This document shows, piece after piece, positions 1 to 13,310 of a stretch of 64,000 nt of DNA; position 1 is the stretch's first letter; each line of letters begins with the position of its first letter. The DNA is taken from contig NC_080059.1 in NCBI RefSeq assembly GCF_026212465.1, positions 23,026,159 to 23,090,158 on the forward strand, written 5' to 3'. The notes beneath the pieces are model-generated. The model made no database searches. It was not told the origin of the DNA and saw only the letters and a list, made by a program, of their open reading frames with translations. A program made the translations under genes and the position numbers. This stretch comes from Amaranthus tricolor. Lineage: Eukaryota > Streptophyta > Magnoliopsida > Caryophyllales > Amaranthaceae.

Positions 1-2026
1 AGGCACTTTCGCGCATAAAGTAGCTCAAACTTGATTTGTTTTGCACGAAACTTTGCACACAACACTATTTGGTATATATTATTGTGTTGAGCTGGTTAGA
101 ATTGAAAATCATCGTCATATGCTAGAAATTACGTCTTAAGTTGCAATTTTATGGGTTTTTAAGCTTTTTTGGAACTTTCGTGCATAAAGTAGCTCAAACA
201 TGGTTTGTTTTGCACGAAACTTTGTATACAACACTATTTGGTATATATTATTGTGTTGAAGTGGTTAGAATTGAAAATCATCATCATATGCTAGAGATTA
301 CGTGTTAAGTTGCGATTTTATGGGTTTTTAAGCTTTTTTGGCACTTTCGCGTATAAAGTAGCTCAAGCTTGTTTTGTTTTGCACGAAACTTTGCACACAA
401 TAATATTTGGTATATATTATTGTGTTGAAATGGTTAGAATTTAAAATCATCGTCATATGCTAGAGATACGTGTTAAATTTCGATTTTATGGGTTTTTAAG
501 CTTTTTAGGCACTTTTGCGCATAAAGTAGCTGAAACTTAATTTGTTTTGCACGAAACTTTGCACAAAGCACTACTTGGTATTTATTATTGTGTTGAGGTG
601 GTTAGAATTGAAAATCATCGTCATATGCTAGAAATTAACGTGTTAAGTTTCGATTTTATGGTTTTTTTTTATCTTTTTTGGAACTTTCGCGCATAAAGTA
701 GCTTAAACATGGTTTGTTTTGCACGAAACTTTGAACACAACACTATTTGGTATATATTATTGTGTTGAAGTGGTTAGAATTAAAATCATCGTCATATGCT
801 AGAGATTACGTGTTAAGTTTCGATTTTATAGGTTTTAAGCTTTTTTGGCACTTTCGCGCATAAAATAGCTCACACTTGATTTATTATGCAGCAAACTTGG
901 CACAAAACACTATTTGGTACATATTATGGTGTTGAAATGATTAGAATTCAAAATAATAGCCGTATGCTAGAAATTACGTGTTGAGTTGCGATTTTTAGGG
1001 TTTTCAAGCTTTTTAGGCACTTCGCGCATAAAGTAGCTCAAACTTGATTTGTTTTGCACGAACTTTGCACACAACACTATTTGGTATATATTATTGTGTT
1101 CAGGTGGTTAGAATTGAAAATCATCGTCATATGCTAGAAATTACGTATTAAGTTGCAATTTTATGGGTTTTTAAGCTTTTATGGAACTTTCGAGCATAAA
1201 GTAGCTCAAACATGGTTTTTTTTGCACGAAACTTTGCATACAACACTATTTGGTATATATTATTGTGTTGAAGTGGTTAGAATTGAAAATCATCATCATA
1301 TGCTAGAGATTACGTGTTAAGTTGCGATTTTATGGGTTTTTAAGCTTTTTTGGCACTTTCGCGTATAAAGTAGCTCAAGCTTGTTTTGTTTTGCACGAAA
1401 TTTTGCACACAATACTATTTGGTATATATTATTGTGTTGAAATGGTTAGAATTGAAAATCATCGTCATATGCTAGAGATTACGTGTTAAATTTCGATTTT
1501 ATGGGTTTTTAAGCTTTTTAGGCACTTTTGCGCATAAAGTAGCTGAAACTTAATTTGTTTTGCACGAAACTTTGCACAAAACACTACTTGGTATTTATTA
1601 TTGTGTTGAGGTGGTTAGAATTGAAAATCATCGTCATATGCTAGAAATTACGTGTTAAGTTTCGATTTTATGGTTTTTTTATCTTTTTTGGAACTTTCGC
1701 GCATAAAGTAGCTCAAACATGGTTTATTTTTCACGAAACTTTGCACACAATACTATTTGGTATATATTATTGTGTTGAAGTGATTAGAATTGAAAATCAT
1801 CGTCATATGCTAGAGATTACGTGTTAAGTTTCGATTTTATGGGTTTTTAAGCTTTTTATACATTTTCGCGCATAACATAGCTCACACTTGATTTATTATA
1901 CACGAAACTTGGCACACAACACTATTTGGTACATATTATGGTGTTGAAATGATTAGAATTCAAAATAATAGTCATTTGCTAGAAATTACGTGTTATGTTG
2001 CGATTTTATGGGTTTTTAAGTTTTTT
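1..2026 (+). repeat. 6-mer higher-order repeat, two copies (about 1,014 bp)
   Basis: AGGCACTTTC-type monomer starts at 1, 1015 and 2027 mark copies of 1,014 and about 1,012 bp. Each copy contains in order a GTATTAAG or GTCTTAAG, TTGCAATTTTATGG monomer; a CATCATCATATG monomer; a GTATAAAGTAGCTCAAGCTTG monomer; an AGCTGAAACTTAATTTG monomer; a TTTTATCTTTTTTGGAAC monomer; and a T-type monomer with GGTACATATTATGG. The copies differ by scattered substitutions and one-base indels. Confidence 0.85.
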
Positions 2027-2700
2027 AGGCACTTTCGCGCATAAAGTAGCTCAAACTTGATTTGTTTTGCACGAAACTTTGCACACAATACTATTTGGTA
2101 TATATTATTGTGTTGAAGTTGTTAGAATTGAAAATAATAGTCGTATGCTAGAAATTACGTGTTAAGTTTCGATTTTATGGGTTTTTAAGCTTTTTTGGCA
2201 CTTTCGCCCATAAAATAGCTCACACTTGATTTGTTATGCACGAAACATGGCACACAACACTATTTGGTACATATTATGGTGTTGAAATGGTTAGAATTCA
2301 AAATAATAGTCATTTGCTAGAAATTACGTGTTATGTTGTATTTTTATGGGTTTTTAAGTTTTTTGGCACTTTCGCGCATAAAGTTGTTCAAACTTGGTTT
2401 GTTTTGCACGAAACTTGGCACACAATTCTATTTGGTATATATTATTGTGTTGAGTTGGTTAGAATTCAAAATTCATCGTCATATGTAAGAAATTACGTGT
2501 TAAGTTGCGACTTTATGGGTTTTTTAAGCTTATTTGGCACTTTCGCGCATTAAGTCGATCAATTATGGTTTGTTTTGCACGAAACTTTGCACTTAGTATT
2601 TGGTATATATTATTGTGTTGAAGTGGTTAAAATTTAAAATAATAGCCATATGCTAGAAATTACATGTTGAGTTGCGATTTTTTGGGTTTTTAAGCTTTTT
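2027..2700 (+). repeat. Four-monomer cassette with T-type and GTCGATC monomers
   Basis: The cassette holds a T-type monomer with TTGTATTTTTATGGG, a TTGAGTTGGTTAGAATTC monomer and a GCATTAAGTCGATCAAT monomer. It recurs at about 6235-6910 (offset 4,208) and within 9956-10631. Less complete relatives lie near 4230-4700 (GTCGATC at about 4571) and 5410-5800 (GTCGATC at about 5750). It is inserted between different neighbours each time, which suggests shuffling of multi-monomer units. Confidence 0.7.
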
Positions 2701-3759
2701 AGGCACTTTCGCGCATAAAGTAGCTCAAACTTGATTTGTTTTGCACGAAACTTTGCACACAACACTATTTGGTATATATAATTGTGTTGAGGTGTTTAGA
2801 ATTGAAAATCATCGTCATATGCTTGAAATTACGTGTTAAGTTGCGATTTTATGGGTTTTTAAGCTTTTTTGGCACGTTCGCGCATAAAATAGCTCAAGCT
2901 TGGTGTGTTTAGCACATAACTTTGCACACAACACTCTTTGTTATTTAATATAGTGTTTAAATGGTTAGAATTGAAAATAATCGTCATATGCTAGAAATTA
3001 CGTGTTAAGTTGCGATTTTATGGGTTTTTAAGCTTTTTTGGAACTTTCGCGCATAAAGTAGCTCAAACATGGTTTGTTTTGCACGAAACTTTGCACTCAA
3101 CACTATTTGGTATATATTATTGTGTTGAAGTGGTTAGAATTGAAAATCATCATTATATTCTAGTGATTACGTGTTATGTTGCGATTTTATGGGTTTTTAA
3201 GCTTTTTCGGCACTTTCGCGCATAAAGTAGCTCACACTTGATTTGTTATGCATGAAACTTGGCACACAACACTATTTGGTACATATTATGGTGTTGAAAT
3301 TGTTAGAATTCAAAATAATAGTCATTTGCTAAAAATTACGTGTTATGTTGCGATTTTATGAGTTTTTAAGTTTTTTGGCACTTTCGCGCATAAAGTAGTT
3401 CAAACTTTGTTTGTTTTGCACGAATCTTGGCACACAACACTATTTGGTATATATTATTGTGTTGAAGTGGTTAGAATTTAAAATAATAGTCATATACTAG
3501 AAATTACGTGTTAAGTTGCGATTTTATGGGTTTTTAAGATTTTTAGGCACTTTTGCGCATAAAGTAGCTCAAACTTAATTTGTTTTGCACGAAACTTTGA
3601 ACAAAACACTACTTGGTATATATTATTGTGTTGAGGTGGTTAGAATTGAAAATCATCGTCATATGCTAGAAATTACGTGTTAAGTTGCGATTTTATGGGT
3701 TTTTAATCTTTTTTGGAAATTTCGCGCATAAAGTAGCTCAAACATGGTTTGTTTTGCAC

Positions 3760-6234
3760 GAAACTTTGCACACAACACTATTTGGTATATATTATTGTGT
3801 TGAAGTGGTTAGAATTGAAAATCATCGTCATATGCTAGAGATTACGTTTTAAGTTTCGATTTTATGGGTTTTTAAGCTTTTTAGGCACTTTTGCGCATAA
3901 AGTAGCTGAAACTTAATTTGTTTTGCACGAAACTTTGCACAAAACACTACTTGGTATATATTATTGTGTTGAGGTGGTTAGAATTGAAAATCATCGTCAT
4001 ATGCTAGAAATTACGTGTTAAGTTTCGATTTTATGGTTTTTTTAATCTTTTTTGGAGCTTTCGCGCATAAAGTAGCTCAAACATGGTTTGTTTTGCACGA
4101 AACTTTGCACACAACATTATTTGGTATATATTATTGTGTTGAAGTGGTTAGAATTGAAAATCATCGTCATATGCTAGAGATTACGTGTTAAGTTTCGATT
4201 TTATGGGTTTTTATGCTTTTTTTGGCACTTTCGCGCAAATAATAGCTCACACTTGATTTATTATGCACGAAACTTGGCACACAACACTATTTGGTACATA
4301 TTATGGTGTTGAAATGATTAGAATTCAAAATAATAGTCATTTGCTAGAAATTACGTGTTATATTGCGATTTTATGGGTTTTTAAGTTTTTTGGCACTTTC
4401 GCGCATAAAGTTGTTAAACTTGGTTTGTTTTGCACGAAACTTGGCACAAAACACTATTTGGTAAATATTATTGTGTTGAGTTCTTTAGAATTCAAAATTC
4501 ATCGTCATATAAAAGAAATTACGTGTTAAGTTGCGACTTTATGGGTTTTTAAGCTTATTTGGCACTTTCGCGCATTAAGTCGATCAATCATGGTTTGTTT
4601 TGCACGAAACTTTGCACACAACAGTATTTCGTATATATTATTGTGTTAAAGTGGTTAAAATTTTAAATAATAGCCATATTCTAGAAATTACGCGTTAAGT
4701 TGCGATTTTATGGGTTTTTATGCTTTTTAGGCACTTTCGCGCATAAAGTAGCTCAAACTTCATTTGTTTTGCTCGAAACTTGGCACACAACACTATTTGG
4801 TATATATTATTGTGTTGAGGTGGTTAGAATTGAAAATCATTGTCATATGCTAGAAATTACGTGTTAAGTTGCGATTTTATGGGTTTTTAAGCTTTTTTGG
4901 CACGTTCGCGCATAAAATAGCTCAAACTTGGTGTGTTTAGCACAAAACTTTGCACACAACACTCTTTGGTATATATTATTGTGTTTAAATGGTTAGAATT
5001 GAAAATCATCGTCATATGCTAGAATTTACGTGTTAAGTTGCGATTTTATAGGTTTTAAGGCTTTTTTGGAACTTTCGCGCATAAAGTAGCTCAAACATGG
5101 TTTATTTTGCACGAAACTTTGCGCACAACACTATTTGGTATATATTATTGTCTTGAAGTGGTTAGAATTGAAAATCATCGTCATATGCTAGTGATTACAT
5201 GTTATGTTGCGATTTTATGGGTTTTTTAAGCGTTTTTGGCACTTTCGCGCATAAAGTAGCTCAAACTTGGTTTGTTTTGCACGAAACTTTACACACAACA
5301 CTATTTGGTATATATTATTGTTGAAGTGGTTAGAATTGAAAATCATAGTCATATGCTAGAAATTACATGTTAAGTTGCGATTTTATGGGTTTTTATGCTT
5401 TTTTGGCACTTTCGCGCATAAAGTAGCTCACACCTGATTCATTATGCACGAAACTTGGCACACAACACTATTTGGTACATATTATGGTGTTGAAATGGTT
5501 AGAATTCAAAATAATAGTCATTTGCTAGAAATTACGTGTTATGTTGCGATTTTATGGGTTTGTAAGTTTTTTGGCACTTTCGCGCATAAAGTAGTTCAAA
5601 CTTGGTTTGTTTTGGACGAAACTTGGCACACAACACTATTTGGTATATATTATTGTGTTGAAGCAAAATTCGTCGTCATATGCAAGAAATTACGTGTTAA
5701 GTTGCGATTTTATGGGTTTTGATGCTTATTTGGCACTTTCGCGCATAAAGTCGATCAAACATGGCTTGATTTGCACGAAACTTTGCACACAACACTATTT
5801 GGTATATATTATTGTGTTGAAGTGGTTAGAATTTAAAATAATAGTCATATGCTAGAAATTACGTGTTAAGTTGCGATTTTATGGGTTTTTAAGCTTTTTA
5901 GGCACTTTTGCGCATAAAGTAGCTCAAACTTAATTTGTTTTGCACGAAACTTTGCACAAAACACTACTTGGTATATATTATTGTGTTGAGGTGGTTAGAA
6001 TTGAAAATCATCGTCATATGCTATAAATTACGTGTTAAGTTATTATATGGGTTTTTTATCTTTTTTGGAACTTTCGCGTATAAAGTAGCTCAAACTTGGT
6101 TTTTGTTATGCACGAAACTTTGCACACAACTCTATTTGGTGCATATTATTGTGTTGAAGTGGTTAGAATTGAAAATAATAGTCATATGCTAGAATTACGT
6201 GTTAAGTTGCGATTTTACTGTTTTTAAGCTTTTT
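3760..6234 (+). repeat. Mixed satellite monomers of block A without a clear tandem HOR
   Basis: These are ordinary 168-170 bp monomers of several variant types, including two T-type monomers (ATG of ATGCACGAAAC at 4263 and 5444). One monomer near 5655-5690 has lost about 20 bp, reading GTGTTGAAGCAAAATTCG in place of the GTTAGAATT region. I found no gene or unrelated insert. Confidence 0.75.
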
Positions 6235-6910
6235 AGACACTTTCGCGCATAAAGTATCTCAAACTTGATTTGTTTTGCACGAAACTTTGCACACAATACT
6301 ATTTGGTATATATTATTGTGTTGAAGTTGTTAGAATTGAAAATAATAGTCATATGCTAGAAATTACGTGTTAAGTTTCGATTTTATGGGTTTTTAAGCTT
6401 TTTTGGCACTTTCGCACATAAAATAGCTCACACTTGAATTGTTATGCACGAAACATGGCACACAACACTATTTGGTACATATTATGGTGTTGAAATGGTT
6501 AGTATTCAAAATAATAGTCATTTGCTAGAAATTACGTGTTATGTTGTATTTTTATGGGTTTTTAAGTTTTTTGGCACTTTCGCGCATAAATTTGTTCAAA
6601 CATGGTTTGTTTTGCACGAAACTTGGCACACAACTCTATTTGGTATATATTATTGTGTTGAGTTGGTTAGAATTCAAAATTCATCGTCATATGTAAGAAA
6701 TTACGTGTTAAGTTGCGATTTTATGGATTTTTAAACTTAGTTGGCACTTTCGCGCATTAACTCGATCAATCATGGTTTGTTTTGCATGAAACTTTGCACA
6801 CAATAGTATTTGGTATATAATATTGTGTTGAAGTGGTTAAAATTTAAAATAATAGCCATATGCTAGAAATTACGTGTTGAGTTGCGATTTTTTGGGTTTT
6901 TAAGCTTTTT

Positions 6911-9900
6911 AGGCACTTTCGCGCATAAAGTAGCTCAAACTTGATTTGTTTTGCACGAAACTTTGCACACAACACTATTTGGTATATATTATTGTGTTGA
7001 GGTGGTTAGAATTGAAAATCATCGTCATATGCTAGAAATTACGTGTTAAGTTGCAATTTTATTGATTTTTAAGCTTTTTTGGAACTTTCGAGCATAAAGT
7101 AGCTCAAACATGGTTTGTTTTGCACGAAACTTTGCATACAACACTATTTGGTATATATTATTGTGTTTAAGTGGTTAGAATTGAAAATCATCATCATATG
7201 CTAGAGATTACGTGTTAAGTTGCGATTTTATGGGTTTTTAAGCTTTTTTGGCACTTTCGCGTATAAAGTAGCTCAAGCTTGTTTTGTTTTGCATGAAACT
7301 TTGCACACAACACTATTTGGCATATATATTATTCTGTTGAAGTGGTTAGAAATGAAAATCATCGTCATATGCTAGAGATTACGTGTTAAGTTTCGATTTT
7401 ATGGGTTTTTAAGCTTTTTAGGCACTTTTGCGCATAAAGTAGCTGAAACTTAATTTGTTTTACACGAAACTTTGCACAAAACACTACTTGGTATATATTA
7501 TTATGTTGAGGTGGTTAGAATTGAAAATCATCGTCATATGCTAGAAATTACGTGTTAAGTTTCGATTTTATGGTTTTTTTTTATCTTTTTTGGAACTTTC
7601 ACGCATAAAGTAGCTCAAACATGGTTTGTTTTGCACGAAACTTTGCACACAACACTATTTGGTATATATTATTGTGTTGAAGTGGTTAGAATTGAAAATC
7701 ATCGTCATATGCTAGAGATTACGTGTTAAGTTTCGATTTTATGGGTTTTCAAGCTTTTTTGGTACTTTCGCGCATAAAATAGCTCACACTTGATTTATTA
7801 TGCACGAAACTTGGCACAAAACACTATTTGGTACATATTATGGTGTTGAAATGATTAGAATTCAAAATAATAGCCATATGCTAGAAATTACGTGTTGAGT
7901 TGCGATTTTTTGGGTTTTTAAGCTTTTTAGGCACTTTCGCGCATAAAGTAGCTCAAACTTGATTTGTTTTGCACGAAACTTTGCACACAACACTATTTGG
8001 TATATATTATTGTGTTGAGGTGGTTAGAATTGAAAATCATCGTCATATGCTAGAAATTACGTATTAAGTTGCAATTTTATGGGTTTTTAAGCTTTTTTGG
8101 AACTTTCGAGCATAAAGTAGCTCAAACATGGTTTGTTTTGCACGAAACTTTGCATACAACACTATTTGGTATATATTATTGTGTTGAAGTGGTTAGAATT
8201 GAACATCATCATCATATGCTAGAGATTACGTGTTAAGTTGCGATTTTATGGGTTTTTAAGCTTTTTTGGCACTTTCGCGTATAAAGTAGCTCAAGCTTGT
8301 TTTGTTTTGCACGAAACTTTGCACACAATAATATTTGGTATATATTATTGTGTTGAAATGGTTAGAATTGAAAATCATCGTCATATGCTAGAGATTACGT
8401 GTTAAATTTCGATTTTATGGGTTTTTAAGCTTTTTAGGCACTTTTGCGCATAAAGTAGCTGAAACTTAATTTGTTTTGCACGAAACTTTGAACAAAACAC
8501 TACTTGGTATTTATTATTGTGTTGAGGTGGTTAGAATTGAAAATCATCGTCATATGCTAGAAATTACGTGTTAAGTTTCGATTTTATGGTTTTTTTTATC
8601 TTTTTTGGAACTTTCGCGCATAAAGTAGCTCAAACATGGTTTGTTTTGCACGAAACTTTGAACACAACACTATTTGGTATATATTATTGTGTTGAAGTGG
8701 TTAGAATTAAAATCATCGTCATATGCTAGAGATTACGTGTTAAGTTTCGATTTATGGGTTTTTAAGCTTTTTTGGCACTTTCGCGCATAAAATAGCTCAC
8801 ACTTGATTTATTATGCACGAAACATGGCACAAAACACTATTTGGTACATATTATGGTGTTGAAATGATTAGAATTAAAAATAATAGCCATATGCTAGAAA
8901 TTACGTGTTGAGTTGCGATTTTTTGGGTTTTCAAGCTTTTTAGGCACTTTCGCGCATAAAGTAGCTCAAACTTGATTTGTTTTGCACGAAACTTTGCACA
9001 CAACACTATTTGGTATATATTATTGTGTTGAGGTGGTTAGAATTGAAAATCATCGTCATATGCTAGAAATTACGTATTAAGTTGCAATTTTATGGGTTTT
9101 TAAGCTTTTTTGGAACTTTCGAACATAAAGTAGCTCAAACATGGTGTTTTTTGCACGAAACTTTGCATACAACACTATTTGGTATATATTATTGTGTTGA
9201 AGTGGTTAGAATTGAAAATCATCATCATATGCTAGAGATTACGTGTTAAGTTGCGATTTTATTGGTTTTTAAGCTTATTTGGCACTTTCGCGTATAAAGT
9301 AGCTCAAGCTTGTTTTGTTTTGCACGAAACTTTGCACACAATACTATTTGGTATATATTATTGTGTTGAAATGGTTAGAATTTAAAATCATCGTCATATG
9401 CTAGAGATTACGTGTTAAATTTCGATTTTATGGGTTTTTAAGCTTTTTAGGCACTTTTGCGCATAAAGTAGCTGAAACTTAATTTGTTTTGCACGAAACT
9501 TTGCACAAAACACTACTTGGTATTTATTATTGTGTTCAGGTGGTTAGAATTGAAAATCATCGTCATATGCTAGAAATTACGTGTTAAGTTTCGATTTTAT
9601 GGTTTTTTTATCTTTTTTGGAACTTTCGCGCATAAAGTAGCTCAAACATGGTTTATTTTGCACGAAACTTTGCACACAATACTATTTGGTATATAATATT
9701 GTGCTGAAGTGGTTAGAATTGAAAATCATCGTCATATGCTAGAGATTACGTGTTAAGTTTCGATTTTATGGGTTTTTAAGCTTTTTATGCATTTTCGCGC
9801 ATAAAATAGCTCACACTTGATTTATTATACACGAAACATGGCACACAACACTATTTGGTACATATTATGGTGTTGAAATGATTAGAATTCAAAATAATAG

Positions 9901-9955
9901 TCATTTGCTAGAAATTACGTGTTATGTTGCGATTTTATGGGTTTTTAAGTTTTTT
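6911..9955 (+). repeat. 6-mer higher-order repeat, three copies (about 1,015 bp)
   Basis: Copy starts at 6911, 7929 and 8942, with the next equivalent monomer at about 9956, give periods of 1,018, 1,013 and 1,014 bp. The order of monomer variants is the same as at 1-2026, including the AGCTGAAACTTAATTTG monomer and a T-type monomer at the end of each copy. The second and third copies are the partners of the two copies at the window start. Confidence 0.85.
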
Positions 9956-11690
9956 AGACACTTTCGCGCATAAAGTAGCTCAAACTTGATTTGTTTTGCA
10001 CAAAACTTTGCACACAATACTATTTGGTATATATTATTGTGTTGAATTTGTTAGAATTGAAAATAATAGTCGTATGCTACAAATTACGTGTTAAGTTTCG
10101 ATTTTATGGGTTTTTAAGCTTTTTTGGCACTTTCGCCCATAAAATAGCTCACACTTGATTTGTTATGCACGAAACATAGCACACAACACTATTTGGTACA
10201 TATTATGGTGTTGAAATGGTTAGAATTCAAAATAATAGTCATTTGCTAGAAATTACGTGTTATGTTGTATTTTTATGGGTTTTTAAGTTTTTTGGCACTT
10301 TCGCGCATAAAGTTGTTCAAACTTGGTTTGTTTTGCACGAAACTTGGCATACAATTCTATTTGGTATATATTATTGTGTTGAGTTGGTTAGAATTCAAAA
10401 TTCATCGTCATATGTAAGAAATTACGTGTTAAGTTGCGACTTTATGGGTTTTTCAGCTTATTTGGCACTTTCGCGCATTAAGTCGATCAATCATGGTTTG
10501 TTTTGCACGAAACTTTGCACACAATAGTATTTGGTATATATTATTGTGTTGAAGTGGTTAAAATTTAAAATAATAGCCATATGCTAGAAATTACATGTTG
10601 AGTTGCGATTTTTTGGGTTTTTAAGCTTTTTAGGCACTTTCGCGCATAAAGTAGCTCAAACTTGATTTGTTTTGCACGAAACATTGCACACAACACTATT
10701 TGGTATATATTATTGTGTTGAGGTGTTTAGAATTGAAAATCATCGTCATATGCTTGAAATTACGTGTTAAGTTGCGATTTTATGGGTTTTTAAGCTTTTT
10801 TGGCACGTTCGCGCATAAAATAGCTCAAACTTGGTGTGTTTAGCACATAACTTTGCACACAACACTCTTTGTTATTTAATATAGTGTTTAAATGGTTAGA
10901 ATTGAAAATAATCGTCATATGCTAAAAATTACGTGTTAAGTTGCGATTTTATGGGTTTTTAAGCTTTTTTGGAACTTTCGCGCATAAAGTAGCTCAAACA
11001 TGGTTTGTTTTGCACGAAACTTTGCACACAACACTATTTGGTATATATTATTGTGTTGAAGTGGTTAGAATTGAAAATCATCATCATATTCTAGTGATTA
11101 CGTGTTATGTTGCGATTTTATGGGTTTTTAAGCTTTTTCGGCACTTTCGCGCATAAAGTAGCTCACACTTGATTTGTTATGCATGAAACTTGGCACACAA
11201 CACTATTTGGTACATATTATGGTGTTGAAATGGTTAGAATTCAAAATAATAGTCATTTGCTAAAAATTACGTGTTATGTTGCGATTTTATAGGTTTTTAA
11301 GTTTTTTGGCACTTTCGCGCATAAAGTAGTTCAAACTTTGTTTGTTTTGCACGAATCTTGGCACACAACACTATTTGGTATATATTATTGTGTTGAAGTG
11401 GTTAGAATTTAAAATAATAGTCATATACTAGAAATTACGTGTTAAGTTGCGATTTTATGGGTTTTTAAGCTTTTTAGGCACTTTTGCGCATAAAGTAGCT
11501 CAAACTTAATTTGTTTTGCACGAAACTTTGAACAAAACACTACTTGGTATATATTATTGTGTTGAGGTGGTTAGAATTGAAAATCATCGTCATATGCTAG
11601 AAATTACGTGTTAAGTTGCGATTTTATGGGTTTTTAATCTTTTTTGGAACTTTCGAGCATAATATAGCTCAAACATGGTTTGTTTTGCAC
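7929..11690 (+). repeat. Long segmental duplication within the array, copy 2
   Basis: Partner of 1-3760. The order of variant monomers is kept, including rare ones such as the monomer with TTAGCACATAAC followed by TTTGTTATTTAATATAG (2905-2960 and about 10835-10890). The copies differ at scattered single bases. In the array this looks like a block exchange or duplication of about 47 monomers rather than repeated short steps. Confidence 0.82.
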
Positions 11691-13310
11691 GAAACTTTGT
11701 ACACAACACTATTTGGTAAATATTATTGTGTTGAAGTGGTTAGAATTGAAAATCATCGTCATATGCTAGAGATTACGTGTTAAGTTGCGATTTTATGGGT
11801 TTTTAAGCTTTTTTGGCACTTTCGCGTATAAAGTAGCTCAAACTTGGTTTGTTTTACACGAAACTTTGCACACCACACTATTTGGTATATATTATTGTGT
11901 TGAAGTGCTTAGAATTGAAAATAATAGTCATATGCTCGAAATTACGTGTTAAGTTGCGATTTTACGGGTTTTTAAGCTTTTTAGACACTTTCGCGCATAA
12001 AGTAACTCAAACTTGATTTGTTTTGCACGAAACTTGGCACACAACACTATATGGTATATATTATTGTGTTGAAGTTGTTAGAATTGAAAATAATAGTCAT
12101 ATGCTAGAAATTACGTGTTAAGGTGCGATTTTATGCGTTTTTAAACTTTTTTGGCACTTTCGCGCATAAAGTAGCTCAAACTTGATTTGTTTTGCACGAA
12201 ACTTTGCACACAACACTATTTGGTATATATTATTGTGTTGAGGTGGTTAAAATTGAAAATCATCATCATATGCTAGAAATTACGTGTTAAGTTGCGATTT
12301 TATGGGTTTTTAAGCTTTTTTGGCACGTTCGCGCATAAAATAGCTCAAACTTGGTGTGTTTTGTACAAAACTTTGCACACAATACTCTGTGGTATATATT
12401 ATTGTGTTTAAGTGGTTAGAATCGAAAATCATCGTCATATGCTAAAAAATTACGTGTTAAGTTGCGGTTTTATGGGTTTTAAAGCTTTTTTGGAACTTTC
12501 GCGCATAAAGTAGGTCAAACATGGTTTGTTTTGCACGAAACTTTGCACACAACACTATTTGGTATATATTATTGTGTTGAAGTGGTTAAAATTGAAAGTC
12601 ATCGTCATATGCTAGAGATTACGTGTTATGTTGCGATTTTATGGGTTTTTAAGCTTTTTAGACACTTTCGCGCATAAAGTAGCTTAAACTTGATTTGTTT
12701 TGCACGAAACCTGGCACACAACACTATATGGTATATATTATTGTGTTGAAGTGGTTAGAATTGAAAATAATAGTCATATGCTAGAAATTACGTGTTAAGT
12801 TGCGATTTTATGGGTTTTTATGCTTTTTGGCACTTTCGCGTATAAAGTAGCACAAACTTGGTTTGTTTTGCACGAAACTTAGCACACAACAGTATTTGGT
12901 ATATATTATTGTGTTGAAGTGCTTAGAATTTAAAATAATAGTCATATGCTAGAAATTACGTGTTAAGTTGCGATTTTACGGGTTTTTAAGCTTTTTAGAC
13001 ACTTTCGCGCATAAAGTAGCTCAAACTTGATTTGTTTTGCACGAAACTTGGCACACAACACTATATGGTATATATTATTGTGTTGAAGTTGTTAGAATAT
13101 AAAATAATAGTCATATGCTAGAAATTACGTGTTAAGTTGCGATTTTATGGGTTTTTAAGCTTTTTTGGCACTTTCGCGCATATAGTAGCTTAAACTTGAT
13201 TTGTTTTGCACGAAACTTTGCACACAACACTATTTGATATATATTATTGTGTTGAGGTGGTTAGAATTGAAAATCATTGTCATATGCTAGAAATTACGTG
13301 TTAAGTTGCG
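11690..13310 (+). repeat. Mixed satellite monomers between HOR domains
   Basis: About ten monomers with mixed variants: ACGGG and AGACAC types, GTACAAAAC with TCTGTGGT types, and a CAAACATGGTTTG type. Many of the same variants are used in the 13-mer and 10-mer that follow, but here the order is different. No T-type monomer occurs between 11179 and 14389, the longest stretch without one in block A. Confidence 0.7.

Larger units (their letters stand above)
1..3760 (+). repeat. Long segmental duplication within the array, copy 1
   Basis: This segment corresponds to about 7929-11690 at a nearly constant offset of 7,927-7,931 bp (47 monomers). Anchors are 1015 to 8942 (shared TTTTCAAGC and GTATTAAG variants), 2701 to 10632, and 3010 to 10941. 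Similarity stops near 3.7-3.84 kb: the next monomer here goes on to AGGCACTTTTGCGC, while the downstream copy goes on to GGCACTTTCGCGTATAAAG. The left end is outside the window, so the duplicated unit is longer than seen. Confidence 0.82.

Noticed and set aside
991..1004. Plant telomere-like TTTAGGGTTTT
   Set aside because: A single occurrence made by a one-base variant of the usual TTTTATGGGTTTT; it is not tandem.
2236..2553. Open frames of 60-105 codons, often starting MHETWHTTLFG or reading through HKVAQTWFVLHET, on both strands
   Set aside because: They are translations of the satellite itself and recur in step with the monomers. Monomer length is 1 modulo 3, so a frame stays open only if the next monomers lack stops in shifted frames. 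No start context, codon bias or conserved protein family is visible. Two further frames near 26.8-27.0 kb and three near 51.5-51.8 kb run through N.
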